Below are positions 32,105-40,539 of a DNA stretch of 64,000 nucleotides, in pieces. The position numbers and the translations under genes were made by a program. The stretch lies in assembly GCA_964570685.1 (NCBI GenBank), contig CAZMZC010000008.1, forward strand, positions 16,805 through 80,804. The letters run 5' to 3'. How positions within the stretch are numbered: position 1 is the stretch's first letter; each line of letters starts with the position of its first letter. This stretch comes from UBA1189 sp964570685 (GTDB lineage Bacteria > Bacteroidota > Bacteroidia > Bacteroidales > Bacteroidaceae). The notes beneath the pieces are model-generated. The model ran no database searches and was not told where the DNA came from. It was given only the letters and a program-made list of their open reading frames with translations.

Positions 32105-32192
32105 ACACCTGTGAAAAAACTTTATCGCACCTGTGAAAATAATTTTTCATAACTATGAAAAAATTTTTTCACTTCGATGAAAATCCTTGCAA
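32105..32192. repeat. four 22-nt repeats between tolC-type and adaptor genes
   Basis: Units start at 32105, 32127, 32149 and 32171. Each contains an [AG]TGAAAA core at the same place (32111, 32133, 32155, 32177), followed by an A/T-rich end. Several can form small stems such as TTTTTCAT/ATGAAAAA. The array is inside the operon transcript. Confidence 0.85.
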
Positions 32193-32232
32193 AAGCCTAA
32201 TAGCTGTGTCCGCAATAAAACCCTTTTCGCAA

Positions 32233-33576
32233 TTACTCTCTTACGTATTCCTTTCCCTGCAGCTTATCCAAGTCGGCCTTGGCACTCAGATAATCGAAAA
32301 TCGACTGTGCATAGGTGAGCTGAGCCTGTGTGAGTGCCACCTCGGCGCTGTTGAGTTCGAGGATGGTGCCGCGTCCCACTTCGTAGAGTTTCTCTGCGAT
32401 GGCCCGTCCCTTCTCAGCCTGTGTGATGGCCTCCTTGTTGCTCGATACCTGCTCGGCGCTGGCCGCCATGCTATTAAGGTAGCTCTGCTGCTGCATGGCA
32501 AGCTGGCGTGCGGTATAGTCACGGTTCTGCATCAGCTGGCTGATTTGTATGTTGGTCTTCTTCACGTTCGAGAAGTTGCTGTATTTGAACAGGGGGATGC
32601 TCACGCTGAGTGACAGGTTGCTGTAGGGATTCCAATTATACTCCTTGAACTTGAAGTCGCTGGCCATGCAGGTGTACATATAGTTGAATTGTAGTGCCAC
32701 CACCGGAAGGAAGTTCTGCTTGTTGAGCGTGAGGGTCTGCTGCAGCATCTTCACATTCATGTCCAACTGCTTCAGGGTGCTGTTCTCCTTGAGTGAGCTG
32801 GTGTCGGCAGTGAGCACACCGGCATACACATTCTCCTCATAATCCTTGAGGCTTCCGATAAGTTCAAATTCCGTCTCAGGATCAATGTTCATCAGCACCA
32901 GCAACTGGAGCTTCGACAAATCTACCGCATTGCGTGTCGAGATGACCGAAGGCTGCAGGTTGCGCATCTGTACTTCTGCACTGATTTTGTCGAACTCACT
33001 TGCCCGTCCCTGCTCATATTTGGCATTCACTACGCGGAAGTTCTCCTCGCTCTGCGCGAAGCTTTTCTGTAATACCTCGTAACTGTCCTGCGCCAAGAGT
33101 GTCTGGTAGAAGGCCTTGGTCACTTGGTTGACGAGGTCCTGCTTCGATGATCGTGCCTGCTCTACGGCCAGTGCCACATCGGTCTTGGTCAGCTTCATGC
33201 TCTTGTAGAGCGTGGGCGCGAAAATGGGCAGGCTTACGGTGATGCCGCCTTGGTACGAGTTCGGAATACCCACCTTGAAGCTTTGCGTTCCCATTCCCGG
33301 CATATCCATAACCATTGTCTGCTTCTCAATGGTACGGGTGTATGCCCCGGACAGTGAAGCCTCGGGCAGCAGTCCCAACGCCGTCTCCTTGTTGGTGATT
33401 TTTTTCAATTGCACTGTCTGTTCCGCCACCTGGATAGTGGGGTTGTCGCTGAGGGCAATCTCTATCGCTTGCTCCAGCGTCAGTGCCAACTTCTCCTGTG
33501 CCATGGCACCCAAAGCGCATAGGCAGAGGATGGTCATCATTATCGGCCGTTTGCCGACAGTACGCATCTTTTTCAT
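32233..33576 (-). CDS. TolC-family outer-membrane efflux protein
   Basis: Outer-membrane channel of the tripartite pump, 447 residues. Signal peptide is around MMTILCLCALGAMAQ. Two OEP repeats are visible: LTLEQAIEIALSDNPTIQVA at the N-terminus and the LRNRDYTARQ/AMQQQSYLNSMAA helical part in the second half. Long amphipathic helices such as LVNQVTKAFYQTLLAQ fit the periplasmic tunnel. It is the second gene of the operon, 30 nt after tetR. Confidence 0.92.
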   Translation of the reverse strand: MKKMRTVGKRPIMMTILCLCALGAMAQEKLALTLEQAIEIALSDNPTIQVAEQTVQLKKITNKETALGLLPEASLSGAYTRTIEKQTMVMDMPGMGTQSFKVGIPNSYQGGITVSLPIFAPTLYKSMKLTKTDVALAVEQARSSKQDLVNQVTKAFYQTLLAQDSYEVLQKSFAQSEENFRVVNAKYEQGRASEFDKISAEVQMRNLQPSVISTRNAVDLSKLQLLVLMNIDPETEFELIGSLKDYEENVYAGVLTADTSSLKENSTLKQLDMNVKMLQQTLTLNKQNFLPVVALQFNYMYTCMASDFKFKEYNWNPYSNLSLSVSIPLFKYSNFSNVKKTNIQISQLMQNRDYTARQLAMQQQSYLNSMAASAEQVSSNKEAITQAEKGRAIAEKLYEVGRGTILELNSAEVALTQAQLTYAQSIFDYLSAKADLDKLQGKEYVRE

Positions 33577-33605
33577 TTCTTTGTTTTTTGCTTAAAAAAC
33601 TATTA

Positions 33606-34211
33606 TTATTTCCACTGTTTTATAATCTCCAGTCCCTTATCGGTAGCCAGTCCGCGCAGCATCACCAGCACCACGGAGTCGTATATCACCTTGGGAGGAT
33701 AGGTGCGTACCTCGGGGTTGATGAGTAGCTTGCCTATCTGAAAGCCGTCCTGTCTGAGGAACACCACGTAGTTGACGTCATCTCTCAGCAAACCCTCCTG
33801 CACTCCTGTCTGCAACCATTCTTCTATGTGCTCAGCAAGTTGCGAATGTATCTGCTCGAAGAAAGCCCGCACCTGAGGATAGCGTACCTGATCCAAGAAG
33901 AATAAAGGATGGCTCTCTCTACAATGTTCAATCACCCACTTGTAAAGTTTGAAAATCTGCTCCAGCACATTGTCGGAGTTCTCGATAATCTGAATCACAT
34001 TCTGATGAAAGGCGCAGGACGCAATTTTTACTACTTCGAGCAGCAACTCCTCCTTATCGGCAAAGAGCTCATACAGCGTCTTTTTGGATATGGAGAGTTC
34101 GCGTGCCACATCGTCCATACGCACCTGCTTCACGCCCTGTGCTTGAAACAATTGAGTGGCCGCATCAATAATGCGTTCGCGCAATTCTGCTCTATCCGTA
34201 CTCTTTCCCAT
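33606..34211 (-). CDS. TetR-family transcriptional regulator
   Basis: First gene of the efflux operon, 201 residues. The N-terminal helix-turn-helix is clear: RIIDAATQLFQAQGVKQVRM then VARELSISKKTLYELFADKE. The C-terminal about 140 residues form the ligand domain. It most likely represses its own operon: a 14-bp inverted repeat covers the spacer and -33 box of the only visible promoter, starting 29 nt before the start codon. Confidence 0.92.
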   Translation of the reverse strand: MGKSTDRAELRERIIDAATQLFQAQGVKQVRMDDVARELSISKKTLYELFADKEELLLEVVKIASCAFHQNVIQIIENSDNVLEQIFKLYKWVIEHCRESHPLFFLDQVRYPQVRAFFEQIHSQLAEHIEEWLQTGVQEGLLRDDVNYVVFLRQDGFQIGKLLINPEVRTYPPKVIYDSVVLVMLRGLATDKGLEIIKQWK

Positions 34212-34233
34212 TACAATTATTCAAAATCGGGCA

Positions 34234-34276
34234 CAAAAATAGAGGAAACTTTTCGCACAGCAAAAAGTTCCCTCTA
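34234..34276 (-). promoter_or_regulatory. efflux operon promoter with overlapping operator
   Basis: On the minus strand TTTG (34264-34261), 19 nt, TATTTTTG (34241-34234), an exact consensus. The inverted repeat TAGAGGAAACTTTT (34240-34253) with AAAAGTTCCCTCTA (34263-34276) pairs at 13 of 14 bases with a 9-nt centre. It covers the spacer and the -33 box, so a bound repressor would block polymerase. Confidence 0.85.
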
Positions 34277-34346
34277 TAATATAACACTATTTAATGATTG
34301 AGAAAATATATTTGCACTTCGCAGTACTTCGGTTGTCCCGACCTAC

Positions 34347-34793
34347 TTACTCAGCCATCAACTTTTCCAAGAAGCTATTGAGATCTTCATCAAGTCCTTG
34401 TAAGAGACTATCAGTAACAAGCAGCGTATCATTATCCACCAAAAGAAGGTCGGCTATAGTTTCGCGTTCACCATCCACCAGCACGAAAGAGTAAGGCATC
34501 CATACAGCTAGACGCTCAAGGTCGCCCTCGACATTCACCTCTTGAATGGCAGTAGTCAGGTCGGCTCCTACAGCATCATAAAACGCCTCATCGGCATAGC
34601 CTACCCACTCAGGCACGGCAACTTGTGCTATCTCTTCGTCATTGTCATTAAACACATACAAAGTGCCTTTTTCCCTGACAGGCATAAAATAGAAATCGGT
34701 AGTCACCAATTGGTCTTCTTCGCCAGAATAGAGACGAACGATTTTCTGCAAAGCTTCGTGTAGCGCAGCTACGGATGTGGGAGCCAAATTCAT
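34347..34793 (-). CDS. hypothetical acidic protein
   Basis: A 148-residue acidic cytoplasmic protein (MNLAPTSVAALHEALQKIV...). It has an alternating beta/helix pattern: DFYFMPVREKGTLYVFND, then IAQVAVPEWVGY, SFVLVDGERETIADLLLVDN and a helical end LNSFLEKLMAE. There is no signal peptide, membrane segment or cysteine motif. I do not recognise it. It has its own -7 box and lies between the efflux operon and the DUF2027 operon. Confidence 0.78.
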   Translation of the reverse strand: MNLAPTSVAALHEALQKIVRLYSGEEDQLVTTDFYFMPVREKGTLYVFNDNDEEIAQVAVPEWVGYADEAFYDAVGADLTTAIQEVNVEGDLERLAVWMPYSFVLVDGERETIADLLLVDNDTLLVTDSLLQGLDEDLNSFLEKLMAE

Positions 34794-34814
34794 ATGCTAT
34801 TTCGTTTTATCAGG

Positions 34815-34822
34815 CAAATATA
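34815..34822 (-). promoter_or_regulatory. -7 box for the acidic hypothetical gene
   Basis: The minus strand reads TATATTTG, 21 nt before the start codon. No clear -33 box. Confidence 0.45.
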
Positions 34823-34897
34823 GGCATTATTTTCGAATATCACGCGCTTTTTACTGTTATTTTACGCCCAAATCAATCTACAATGACTCAGGCGACC

Positions 34898-36001
34898 TTA
34901 CTTGATTATTACCAGCAAGGCACCGAAGCCGTATTCGCGGAATGAGGCATCTTGGCTGATGCAGGAGCTATACTTGCTCTTCAGTTCCTTGAGCAAGGCG
35001 TTGCGCAACACGCCTTCTCCCTTGCCGTGGATGAACACGAGGCGCTGGTTTTTCTTGCCACGGTACTCGTCCATCGTCTTGCGGAAGACGTCGAGCTGGT
35101 AGTTAAGCATATCGCCACTCGTCATACCGTTGGTATTGTCGAGCAGTTCGTGGATATGGAGGTCTACCTCTATGGTGTTGTCGGCCTTTTGCTTGCGGGC
35201 GGGCTGGGGAGTATGGCGAGGACGGCTGTCTTCTTTCTTCTTCTGTAGCAACGCCTCCTTCAGGTCATCGGCCTCCACGTATACTTGGCGCACGGGACGG
35301 TCGTCGCGCACAATATCGTATATCAAGGCGGGCTCGTCGAAGAAGGGGCTGTCGGTATTGAAGGTGTGTAGCTTGTAGAACTTCACCGTGTCGATGCGCA
35401 GTTCCACATCCACGGCAGGCTTCTTCATGTAGTTCTTCTCCTCCTTGAAGGCGATGAGCTGTAGGTTTATGCGCTCCAGTTCATTAAGCTGCTCTCGGCC
35501 AAACTCCTCGATGAAGAGCTTCGTGTTGGGCTCGATGATGCCCTGCGCCCGCAACTTCATGCCCCCTGCCGTGGGCGAGGCATAGAGGTACGCGAGGTAG
35601 TAGTTGCTATCGTTGACCAGGTAGGCCTCGAAGATGGTGGTGCTTATCTGCTTGATGTCGATGGGCACAAAGGCAAGGGCGACGTTGAGTTTCTCGCGAC
35701 CGGGGACATCAAAGACCGGACGTCTCTCCAAGCCTCCCTCATTCCCCCCAAGTGGGGAAGTGACAGACTTGGGAGCAACCTTTTCCTCCCCCTTTGGGGA
35801 GCTGGAGGGGGCCGAGGCCCCCTTCACCGTCTTCTTCTCGAAGTTATACTCATTGGTATCGATCACCACACACTCACGGATGAGCATGGGGATGCTGAAA
35901 CCATTCTCGTCCTCTACGAGTACGATGTCCTTACCTTGAAATCCTTTTACGATGCCGCCTCCCGTCTCGAAGAGGAAGCGTACTTTGTCTCCTATCTGCA
36001 T
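34898..36001 (-). CDS. DUF2027 and Smr (MutS2 C-terminal-like) domain protein
   Basis: A 367-residue protein. Residues 1-55 are a small beta domain (MQIGDKVRFLFETGGGIVKG). DUF2027 lies at about 95-250 and the Smr domain at the C-terminus. The Smr motifs are EVDLHIHELLD and FIHGKGEGVLRNAL, the latter the H-G-x-G nuclease loop. It lacks the MutS ATPase, so it is not MutS2 itself. Role probably in DNA or RNA processing. Residues about 60-94 (SAPSSSPKGEEKV, SPLGGNEGG) are coded by a palindromic repeat inserted in frame. It overlaps the NUDIX stop by 10 nt. Confidence 0.85.
   Translation of the reverse strand: MQIGDKVRFLFETGGGIVKGFQGKDIVLVEDENGFSIPMLIRECVVIDTNEYNFEKKTVKGASAPSSSPKGEEKVAPKSVTSPLGGNEGGLERRPVFDVPGREKLNVALAFVPIDIKQISTTIFEAYLVNDSNYYLAYLYASPTAGGMKLRAQGIIEPNTKLFIEEFGREQLNELERINLQLIAFKEEKNYMKKPAVDVELRIDTVKFYKLHTFNTDSPFFDEPALIYDIVRDDRPVRQVYVEADDLKEALLQKKKEDSRPRHTPQPARKQKADNTIEVDLHIHELLDNTNGMTSGDMLNYQLDVFRKTMDEYRGKKNQRLVFIHGKGEGVLRNALLKELKSKYSSCISQDASFREYGFGALLVIIK
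35727..35824. repeat. GC-rich palindromic repeats (copy A5) inside the DUF2027 gene
   Basis: Two head-to-head copies. On the minus strand one reads GGCCCCCTCCAGCTCCCC then AAAGGGGGAGGA, close to copy A3. The other has CTTCCCCACTTGGGGGG. All is read in frame as a low-complexity Ser/Pro/Gly linker. Confidence 0.88.
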
Positions 36002-36495
36002 ATCTTTAATTTCAAAAATTCTTGTTCAAAGTTGGGTGTGAGCACACCCGTGCCTATCGCTTCACGCACCTCTCCGAGTGTCCAGAAACGGCCACCGTCG
36101 AGCTCGGCGCTGGGGTGTATCTCGCCTTCATACACCGTTTTATACACGTGTACCAACTCCTTTTCACGCTCCGACTCGAAGACGTAGCGCAGCAGAAACT
36201 CGGGCGCGAAATCCTCGATGCCCAGCTCCTCGCGCACTTCACGACGAAGTGCATCGGCAATCTCTTCGCCGTAATCCACGTGCCCGCCTACGGCCGTGTC
36301 CCACTTGCTGGGCTGGATATCTTTCCACAGGGGGCGTTGCTGAAGGTAGAGACGTCCCTCCGCGTCGAACACGTGCAGATGCACCACGGGGTGCAGGCGC
36401 TTGCTACCGTCGTGGCACTCGCCTCGGGTGGCACTGCCGATTACGTGGCCTTCTTCGTCGACGAGGGGGAAAAGTTCTTGGTTGTTGTCTTGCAT
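35992..36495 (-). CDS. NUDIX hydrolase
   Basis: Hydrolyses nucleoside-diphosphate-linked compounds. The Nudix box is GGHVDYGEEIADALRREV followed by REELGI, fitting G-x5-E-x7-R-E-x2-E-E. Residues NQELFPLVDEEGHVIGSATR and HPVVHLHVFDAEGRLYLQQR resemble the isopentenyl-diphosphate isomerase/Nudix group. The exact substrate is uncertain. 167 residues, complete. It lies between queA and the DUF2027 gene, with a 10-nt repeat array just upstream that overlaps the queA stop. Confidence 0.88.
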   Translation of the reverse strand: MQDNNQELFPLVDEEGHVIGSATRGECHDGSKRLHPVVHLHVFDAEGRLYLQQRPLWKDIQPSKWDTAVGGHVDYGEEIADALRREVREELGIEDFAPEFLLRYVFESEREKELVHVYKTVYEGEIHPSAELDGGRFWTLGEVREAIGTGVLTPNFEQEFLKLKICR

Positions 36496-36503
36496 AGCTG
36501 ATG

Positions 36504-36543
36504 GTGTAAAGGGCTATTAGGGGTAATTAAGGGCTGTTAAGGG
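36504..36543. repeat. 10-nt repeats across the queA stop codon
   Basis: Units GGGCTATTAG, GGGTAATTAA, GGGCTGTTAA, GGG..., each 10 nt, with a worn unit before (TGGTGTAAA). The queA stop (36537-36539) is inside the third unit. Confidence 0.88.
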
Positions 36544-37760
36544 ACGAGCAATGAACTGTCGCCATAGCTCAGGAAGCGGAAGTCGTGGCCGAGGGCATAG
36601 TCGTAGATGGTGCGCCAGTTGCCCTTCACGAAGGCCGAGACGAGCAGTAGCAACGTGCTCTTGGGCTGGTGGAAGTTGGTGACGATGCGCCGCACGATGT
36701 GGAACGTGTAGCCCGGGGCAATCATTATCTGCGTGTTGGTGTGCAGGGCAGGCAGCTCGTGGCGGTCGAGGTAGTCGAGGATATGCTGCAAGGCCTCCAG
36801 GGTAGTGAGGCGGTTGTTCTCCTCCTCGTAGGGCATCCATTGCGTCACACGCAACTGCTCCTCCGTAGCATCGGGGTGGCGGCTGATGAGTACACCTATA
36901 TAATATAGGCTCTCCAGCGTGCGCACCGAGGTGGTGCCTACGGCAATGGCTTCGCCACCGTGGGCAATGAGTTTCTCTATCGTGCTGCGCTCCACCACGA
37001 TATACTCCGAGTGCATCTCGTGGTCGCCAATCTCGGCACTCTTCACCGGCTTGAAGGTACCCGCGCCTACGTGCAGCGTCACCTCATCGCGCTCTATGCC
37101 CTTGGCGTCAATGGCTTGCAGCACACGCTCGGTAAAGTGCAGCCCTGCCGTGGGTGCAGCCACCGAGCCCTTTATCTTCGAGTATACGGTTTGGTAGGTC
37201 TGCTTGTCGCTCTCCTCGGTCTTCCTATTTAAATAGGGAGGGATGGGCAGTTCGCCCACCGCCTCCAGCACCTCGGCAAAGGTCACCGTGGCATCGTCCC
37301 ACGCAAAGGTGACGCGATGGCCCGTGCCTACGGCCTCGCCGCGTGCGGCAGTAAGCGTCAGCGTATGGTTGCGCACGGTAATCTCGCGACTCAGCGCACC
37401 CTCCTTCCATTTCTTGAGGTTTCCTACAAGGCAAAGCCAGCTGCAACGCTCCGTCTGTGCAAACATCTGTACATACTCGTTCGGTGTCAGGGGTTCGAGG
37501 CAGAAGACCTCGATGAGCGCACCCGTATCCTTGCGGAAGTGCAGACGGGCCTGTATCACTCGGGTATTGTTGAACACCATGAGTGCCCCCGAGGGCAGAT
37601 GTTCGGGAAGCGAAGCGAAGATGTCTTCGCCCACCTCACCGCCCCGATAGAGCAGCAATTTGGAGCTATCGCGCTCGGCAAGCGGAAATTTGGCAATGCG
37701 TTCATCGGGTAGCGGGTAGTCAAACTCGTCAATAGCGATATGTCGTGCATGTTCATTCAT
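36537..37760 (-). CDS. queA: S-adenosylmethionine:tRNA ribosyltransferase-isomerase
   Basis: Transfers the ribosyl part of SAM to preQ1 at the tRNA wobble position, making epoxyqueuosine. The N-terminal DYPLPDERIAKFPL, LMVFNNTRVIQARL, then SVAAPTAGLHFTERVL, LHVGAGTFKPVK and the C-terminal TNFHQPKSTLLLLVSAF are all family signatures. At 407 residues it is longer than the about 350 of E. coli, as is usual in this phylum. The segment PIPPYLNRKTEESDKQTYQT is normal for QueA and not an insert. It begins after a TAnnTTTG box and leads the queA-NUDIX-DUF2027 operon. Confidence 0.95.
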   Translation of the reverse strand: MNEHARHIAIDEFDYPLPDERIAKFPLAERDSSKLLLYRGGEVGEDIFASLPEHLPSGALMVFNNTRVIQARLHFRKDTGALIEVFCLEPLTPNEYVQMFAQTERCSWLCLVGNLKKWKEGALSREITVRNHTLTLTAARGEAVGTGHRVTFAWDDATVTFAEVLEAVGELPIPPYLNRKTEESDKQTYQTVYSKIKGSVAAPTAGLHFTERVLQAIDAKGIERDEVTLHVGAGTFKPVKSAEIGDHEMHSEYIVVERSTIEKLIAHGGEAIAVGTTSVRTLESLYYIGVLISRHPDATEEQLRVTQWMPYEEENNRLTTLEALQHILDYLDRHELPALHTNTQIMIAPGYTFHIVRRIVTNFHQPKSTLLLLVSAFVKGNWRTIYDYALGHDFRFLSYGDSSLLVP

Positions 37761-37764
37761 ACTG

Positions 37765-37772
37765 CAAAATTA
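37765..37772 (-). promoter_or_regulatory. queA promoter -7 box
   Basis: The minus strand reads TAATTTTG, only 4 nt before the ATG. If it is used, the leader is extremely short or the true start is further in. No clear -33 box. Confidence 0.35.
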
Positions 37773-37889
37773 GCGCAAACTGAGCGTTGAAGAAAAAAAA
37801 TCACAAAAATTTTCATATTCTTGCAACTTTTCGCACCTTTGTTACGTCTAATGGATAGAACAACGAACAAAACTTAATAATAAAGCACT

Positions 37890-38747
37890 ATGAAACTACT
37901 GAAAACCGCACTCTGCGCACTGGCCCTGACGGCTGGCATAGGCGCCACGGCGCAAGTAAAGCAAACAGATGAGACACGTATCGGCGAATGGCTCATCATC
38001 GAAGAATATGAAATCAAGGACAACGATGCCACCGTGTCGCGACAAACCAAGGTGCAGGTGGGCGATAAAAAGTTCTCCACCCCTCGTCGCCGTATGCGTG
38101 CCCACTACCCCACCTACTATATGGGATTCAGCCGCTTGAGCAACGACCCTTTCAGCATGGATTATGCCAATGGCATCAGCCAGAATCAAAGCAAATGCTG
38201 GGATTGGGGCGTGTACCTCTGCGAGCACAGCATTGCCTTCAACAAGCGTGGCACCTTCGGACTTAGCTATGCCTTCGGATTCGGGCGTAGCAGCTACAAG
38301 TTCAACAACGGAGAGTATTTCTACAACGATAACGGCCTCATCAACTATGGCATTAACCCTGCAAACACGAGCCAATACGATGAGACCTGGTTCCGCTACT
38401 GGGGTTTCCGCCTGCCTATCAACTTAGAGTTGCAGCACTATGTAGGTGGCAAACCCTTCTTCCTCACCTTCGGCCCCGAGATTGAGTTCCGCTTTGCGCC
38501 CAAGTCACTGGGACGTATCGACGGAGGCAAGCAGCGCAACATCAGCAAGAACTATGACCTTAACCCACTCAACGTGAATCTTATGGCACAGGTAGGTTAC
38601 AACAATATCGGCTTCATGGCAAAACTCTCTCTTATCGACATATTCCAAAATCCCGTGCGTCCCGAGCCGCTTGTTGGTGGCGAAGGCATGTCGCTCATCA
38701 ATTGCGAGGTATACCCGCTCACCCTCGGGTTCTCTATTTTCTATTAG
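37890..38747 (+). CDS. outer-membrane beta-barrel protein (PorT-like)
   Basis: A 285-residue protein with signal peptide MKLLKTALCALALTAGIGAT ending at AQ. After about 60 residues it consists of alternating beta strands: THYMGFSRL-type, GTFGLSYAFGFGRSSYKFN, FLTFGPEIEFRFAPKS, LMAQVGYNNIGFMAKLSL, and it ends VYPLTLGFSIFY with a terminal aromatic residue as usual for barrels. It resembles the outer-membrane beta-barrel family common in Bacteroidota; function unknown. It is transcribed alone and ends at a two-way terminator shared with groEL. Confidence 0.78.
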   Translation: MKLLKTALCALALTAGIGATAQVKQTDETRIGEWLIIEEYEIKDNDATVSRQTKVQVGDKKFSTPRRRMRAHYPTYYMGFSRLSNDPFSMDYANGISQNQSKCWDWGVYLCEHSIAFNKRGTFGLSYAFGFGRSSYKFNNGEYFYNDNGLINYGINPANTSQYDETWFRYWGFRLPINLELQHYVGGKPFFLTFGPEIEFRFAPKSLGRIDGGKQRNISKNYDLNPLNVNLMAQVGYNNIGFMAKLSLIDIFQNPVRPEPLVGGEGMSLINCEVYPLTLGFSIFY

Positions 38748-38776
38748 AAAAAGGCGCTCACAGGGATATGAACAAG

Positions 38777-38806
38777 AAAAAGAGCACGCTGCGAAGCGTG
38801 CTCTTT
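38777..38806. terminator. bidirectional terminator between OMP and groEL
   Basis: AGAGCACGCT, loop GCGA, AGCGTGCTCT: a perfect 10-bp stem with A-run before and T-run after, so it can end transcripts from both sides. Confidence 0.92.
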
Positions 38807-38831
38807 TACTTATCAGTGGGTTGAGGGCAGT

Positions 38832-40463
38832 TTACATCATGCCGTCCATGCCGCCCATGCCGGGAGCCATAGGTGCGGGCTTGTCTTCCTTCTTCTCCAC
38901 GATGACGCACTCGGTGGTGAGGAACATGCCTGCGATAGAGGCGGCATTCTCCAGTGCCACGCGGGTCACCTTGGCGGGGTCAACGACGCCAGCGGCCTTC
39001 ATGTGCTCGTACACGTCGGTGCGGGCGTTGTAGCCGAAGTCGCCTTCGCCCTCGCGTACCTTCTGTACCACTACGGCACCCTCCTTGCCTGCGTTGGAGA
39101 CAATCTGGCGGAGGGGTTCCTCAACGGCACGCTTGATGATCTCGATACCGGTGGTCTCGTCGGCATTGTCGCCCTTGAGGCCTTCGAGGGCGTCGATGGC
39201 GCGGATGTAGGCTACACCGCCACCGGACACGATACCCTCTTCGATGGCGGCGCGGGTAGCGCACAGGGCATCGTCTACGCGGTCTTTCTTCTCCTTCATC
39301 TCTACCTCAGAGGCGGCACCTACGTAGAGCACGGCTACGCCGCCGGCAAGTTTGGCCAGGCGCTCCTGGAGCTTCTCCTTGTCGTAGTCGCTCTTGGTAG
39401 CGGCAATCTGTGCTTTAATCTGTGCCACGCGCTCGGCAATGGCATCCTTGCTGCCTGCACCGTTGACGATGGTGGTGTTGTCCTTCGATACGGTCACCTT
39501 GTCGCAACGGCCCAGCATCTCGATGGTAGCCTGCTCGAGTGAGAGACCCTTCTCCTCGCTGATGACGATGCCTCCGGTGAGGATGGCGATGTCTTCGAGC
39601 ATCTCCTTGCGGCGGTCGCCGAAGCCGGGTGCCTTGACGGCGCAGATCTTGAGTTGGGCACGCAGGCGGTTCACTACGAGTGTGGTGAGTGCCTCGCTAT
39701 CTACGTCCTCGGCGATGACGAGGAGCGGACGGCCTGTCTGGATGGCAGGCTCGAGGATGGGGAGGAAGTCCTTGAGGTTGGAGATCTTCTTGTCGTAGAT
39801 GAGGATATAGGGATTGTCCATCACGCACTCCATCTTCTCGGTATCGGTCACGAAGTAGGGCGACAGGTAGCCGCGGTCAAACTGCATGCCCTCAACCACG
39901 CCGATAGAGGTCTCGGTGCCCTTGGCCTCCTCGATGGTGATGACGCCGTCCTTGGATACGCGACGCATGGCATCGGCGATGAGTTTGCCTATCTCGGGGT
40001 CGTTGTTGGCCGAGATGGTAGCCACCTGCTCTATCTTGTCGTAGTCGCTGCCTACGGCCTCAGATTGCTCCTTGATGCTCTCTACCACCTTGGCTACGGC
40101 CTTGTCGATACCGCGCTTGAGGTCCATGGGGTTGGCACCTGCGGTGACGTTCTTGATACCTACGTTCACGATGCTTTGGGCGAGTACGGTAGCCGTGGTG
40201 GTGCCGTCGCCAGCATCGTCACCGGTCTTCGATGCTACCGACTTCACGAGCTGTGCGCCGGTGTTCATGAAGGGGTCGGCCAGCTCTACCTCCTTGGCTA
40301 CGGTGACACCGTCCTTGGTGATGTGGGGAGCGCCGAACTTCTTCTCGATGATCACGTTACGGCCTTTGGGGCCGAGAGTTACTTTCACTGCGTTGGCAAG
40401 CTCGTCGACACCCTTCTTGAGCTGCTCGCGAGCTTCCATATTGAATACGATTTCTTTTGCCAT
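38832..40463 (-). CDS. groEL: 60-kDa chaperonin GroEL
   Basis: Forms the double-ring ATP-dependent folding chamber. 543 residues from MAKEIVFNMEAREQLKKGVD. The ATP-binding DGTTTATVLAQSIV and the AAIEEGIVSGGGVAY segment are present. It ends with the flexible Gly/Met tail (GMGGMDGMM). It follows groES by 76 nt on the same transcript; that gap holds a 10-nt repeat array. Confidence 0.98.
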   Translation of the reverse strand: MAKEIVFNMEAREQLKKGVDELANAVKVTLGPKGRNVIIEKKFGAPHITKDGVTVAKEVELADPFMNTGAQLVKSVASKTGDDAGDGTTTATVLAQSIVNVGIKNVTAGANPMDLKRGIDKAVAKVVESIKEQSEAVGSDYDKIEQVATISANNDPEIGKLIADAMRRVSKDGVITIEEAKGTETSIGVVEGMQFDRGYLSPYFVTDTEKMECVMDNPYILIYDKKISNLKDFLPILEPAIQTGRPLLVIAEDVDSEALTTLVVNRLRAQLKICAVKAPGFGDRRKEMLEDIAILTGGIVISEEKGLSLEQATIEMLGRCDKVTVSKDNTTIVNGAGSKDAIAERVAQIKAQIAATKSDYDKEKLQERLAKLAGGVAVLYVGAASEVEMKEKKDRVDDALCATRAAIEEGIVSGGGVAYIRAIDALEGLKGDNADETTGIEIIKRAVEEPLRQIVSNAGKEGAVVVQKVREGEGDFGYNARTDVYEHMKAAGVVDPAKVTRVALENAASIAGMFLTTECVIVEKKEDKPAPMAPGMGGMDGMM

Positions 40464-40486
40464 AGTTCTTTATTATTTTTAGTTTT

Positions 40487-40530
40487 TAGGATTGCATAGG
40501 ATTTCCTAGGACAGTCTAAGATTGCCTAAG
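40487..40530 (-). repeat. 10-nt repeats between groES and groEL
   Basis: On the plus strand: TAGGATTGCA, TAGGATTTCC, TAGGACAGTC, TAAGATTGCC, TAAG. Read in the gene direction one unit is CTAGGAAATC, identical to a unit in the array at 45871-45915. Confidence 0.9.
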
Positions 40531-40539
40531 AGGGGATTA

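Noticed and set aside
37225..37250. Repeat insert in queA (CCTATTTAAATAGGGAGGG)
   Set aside because: It looks like the palindromic repeat, but the encoded PIPPYLNRK is the normal conserved QueA sequence.
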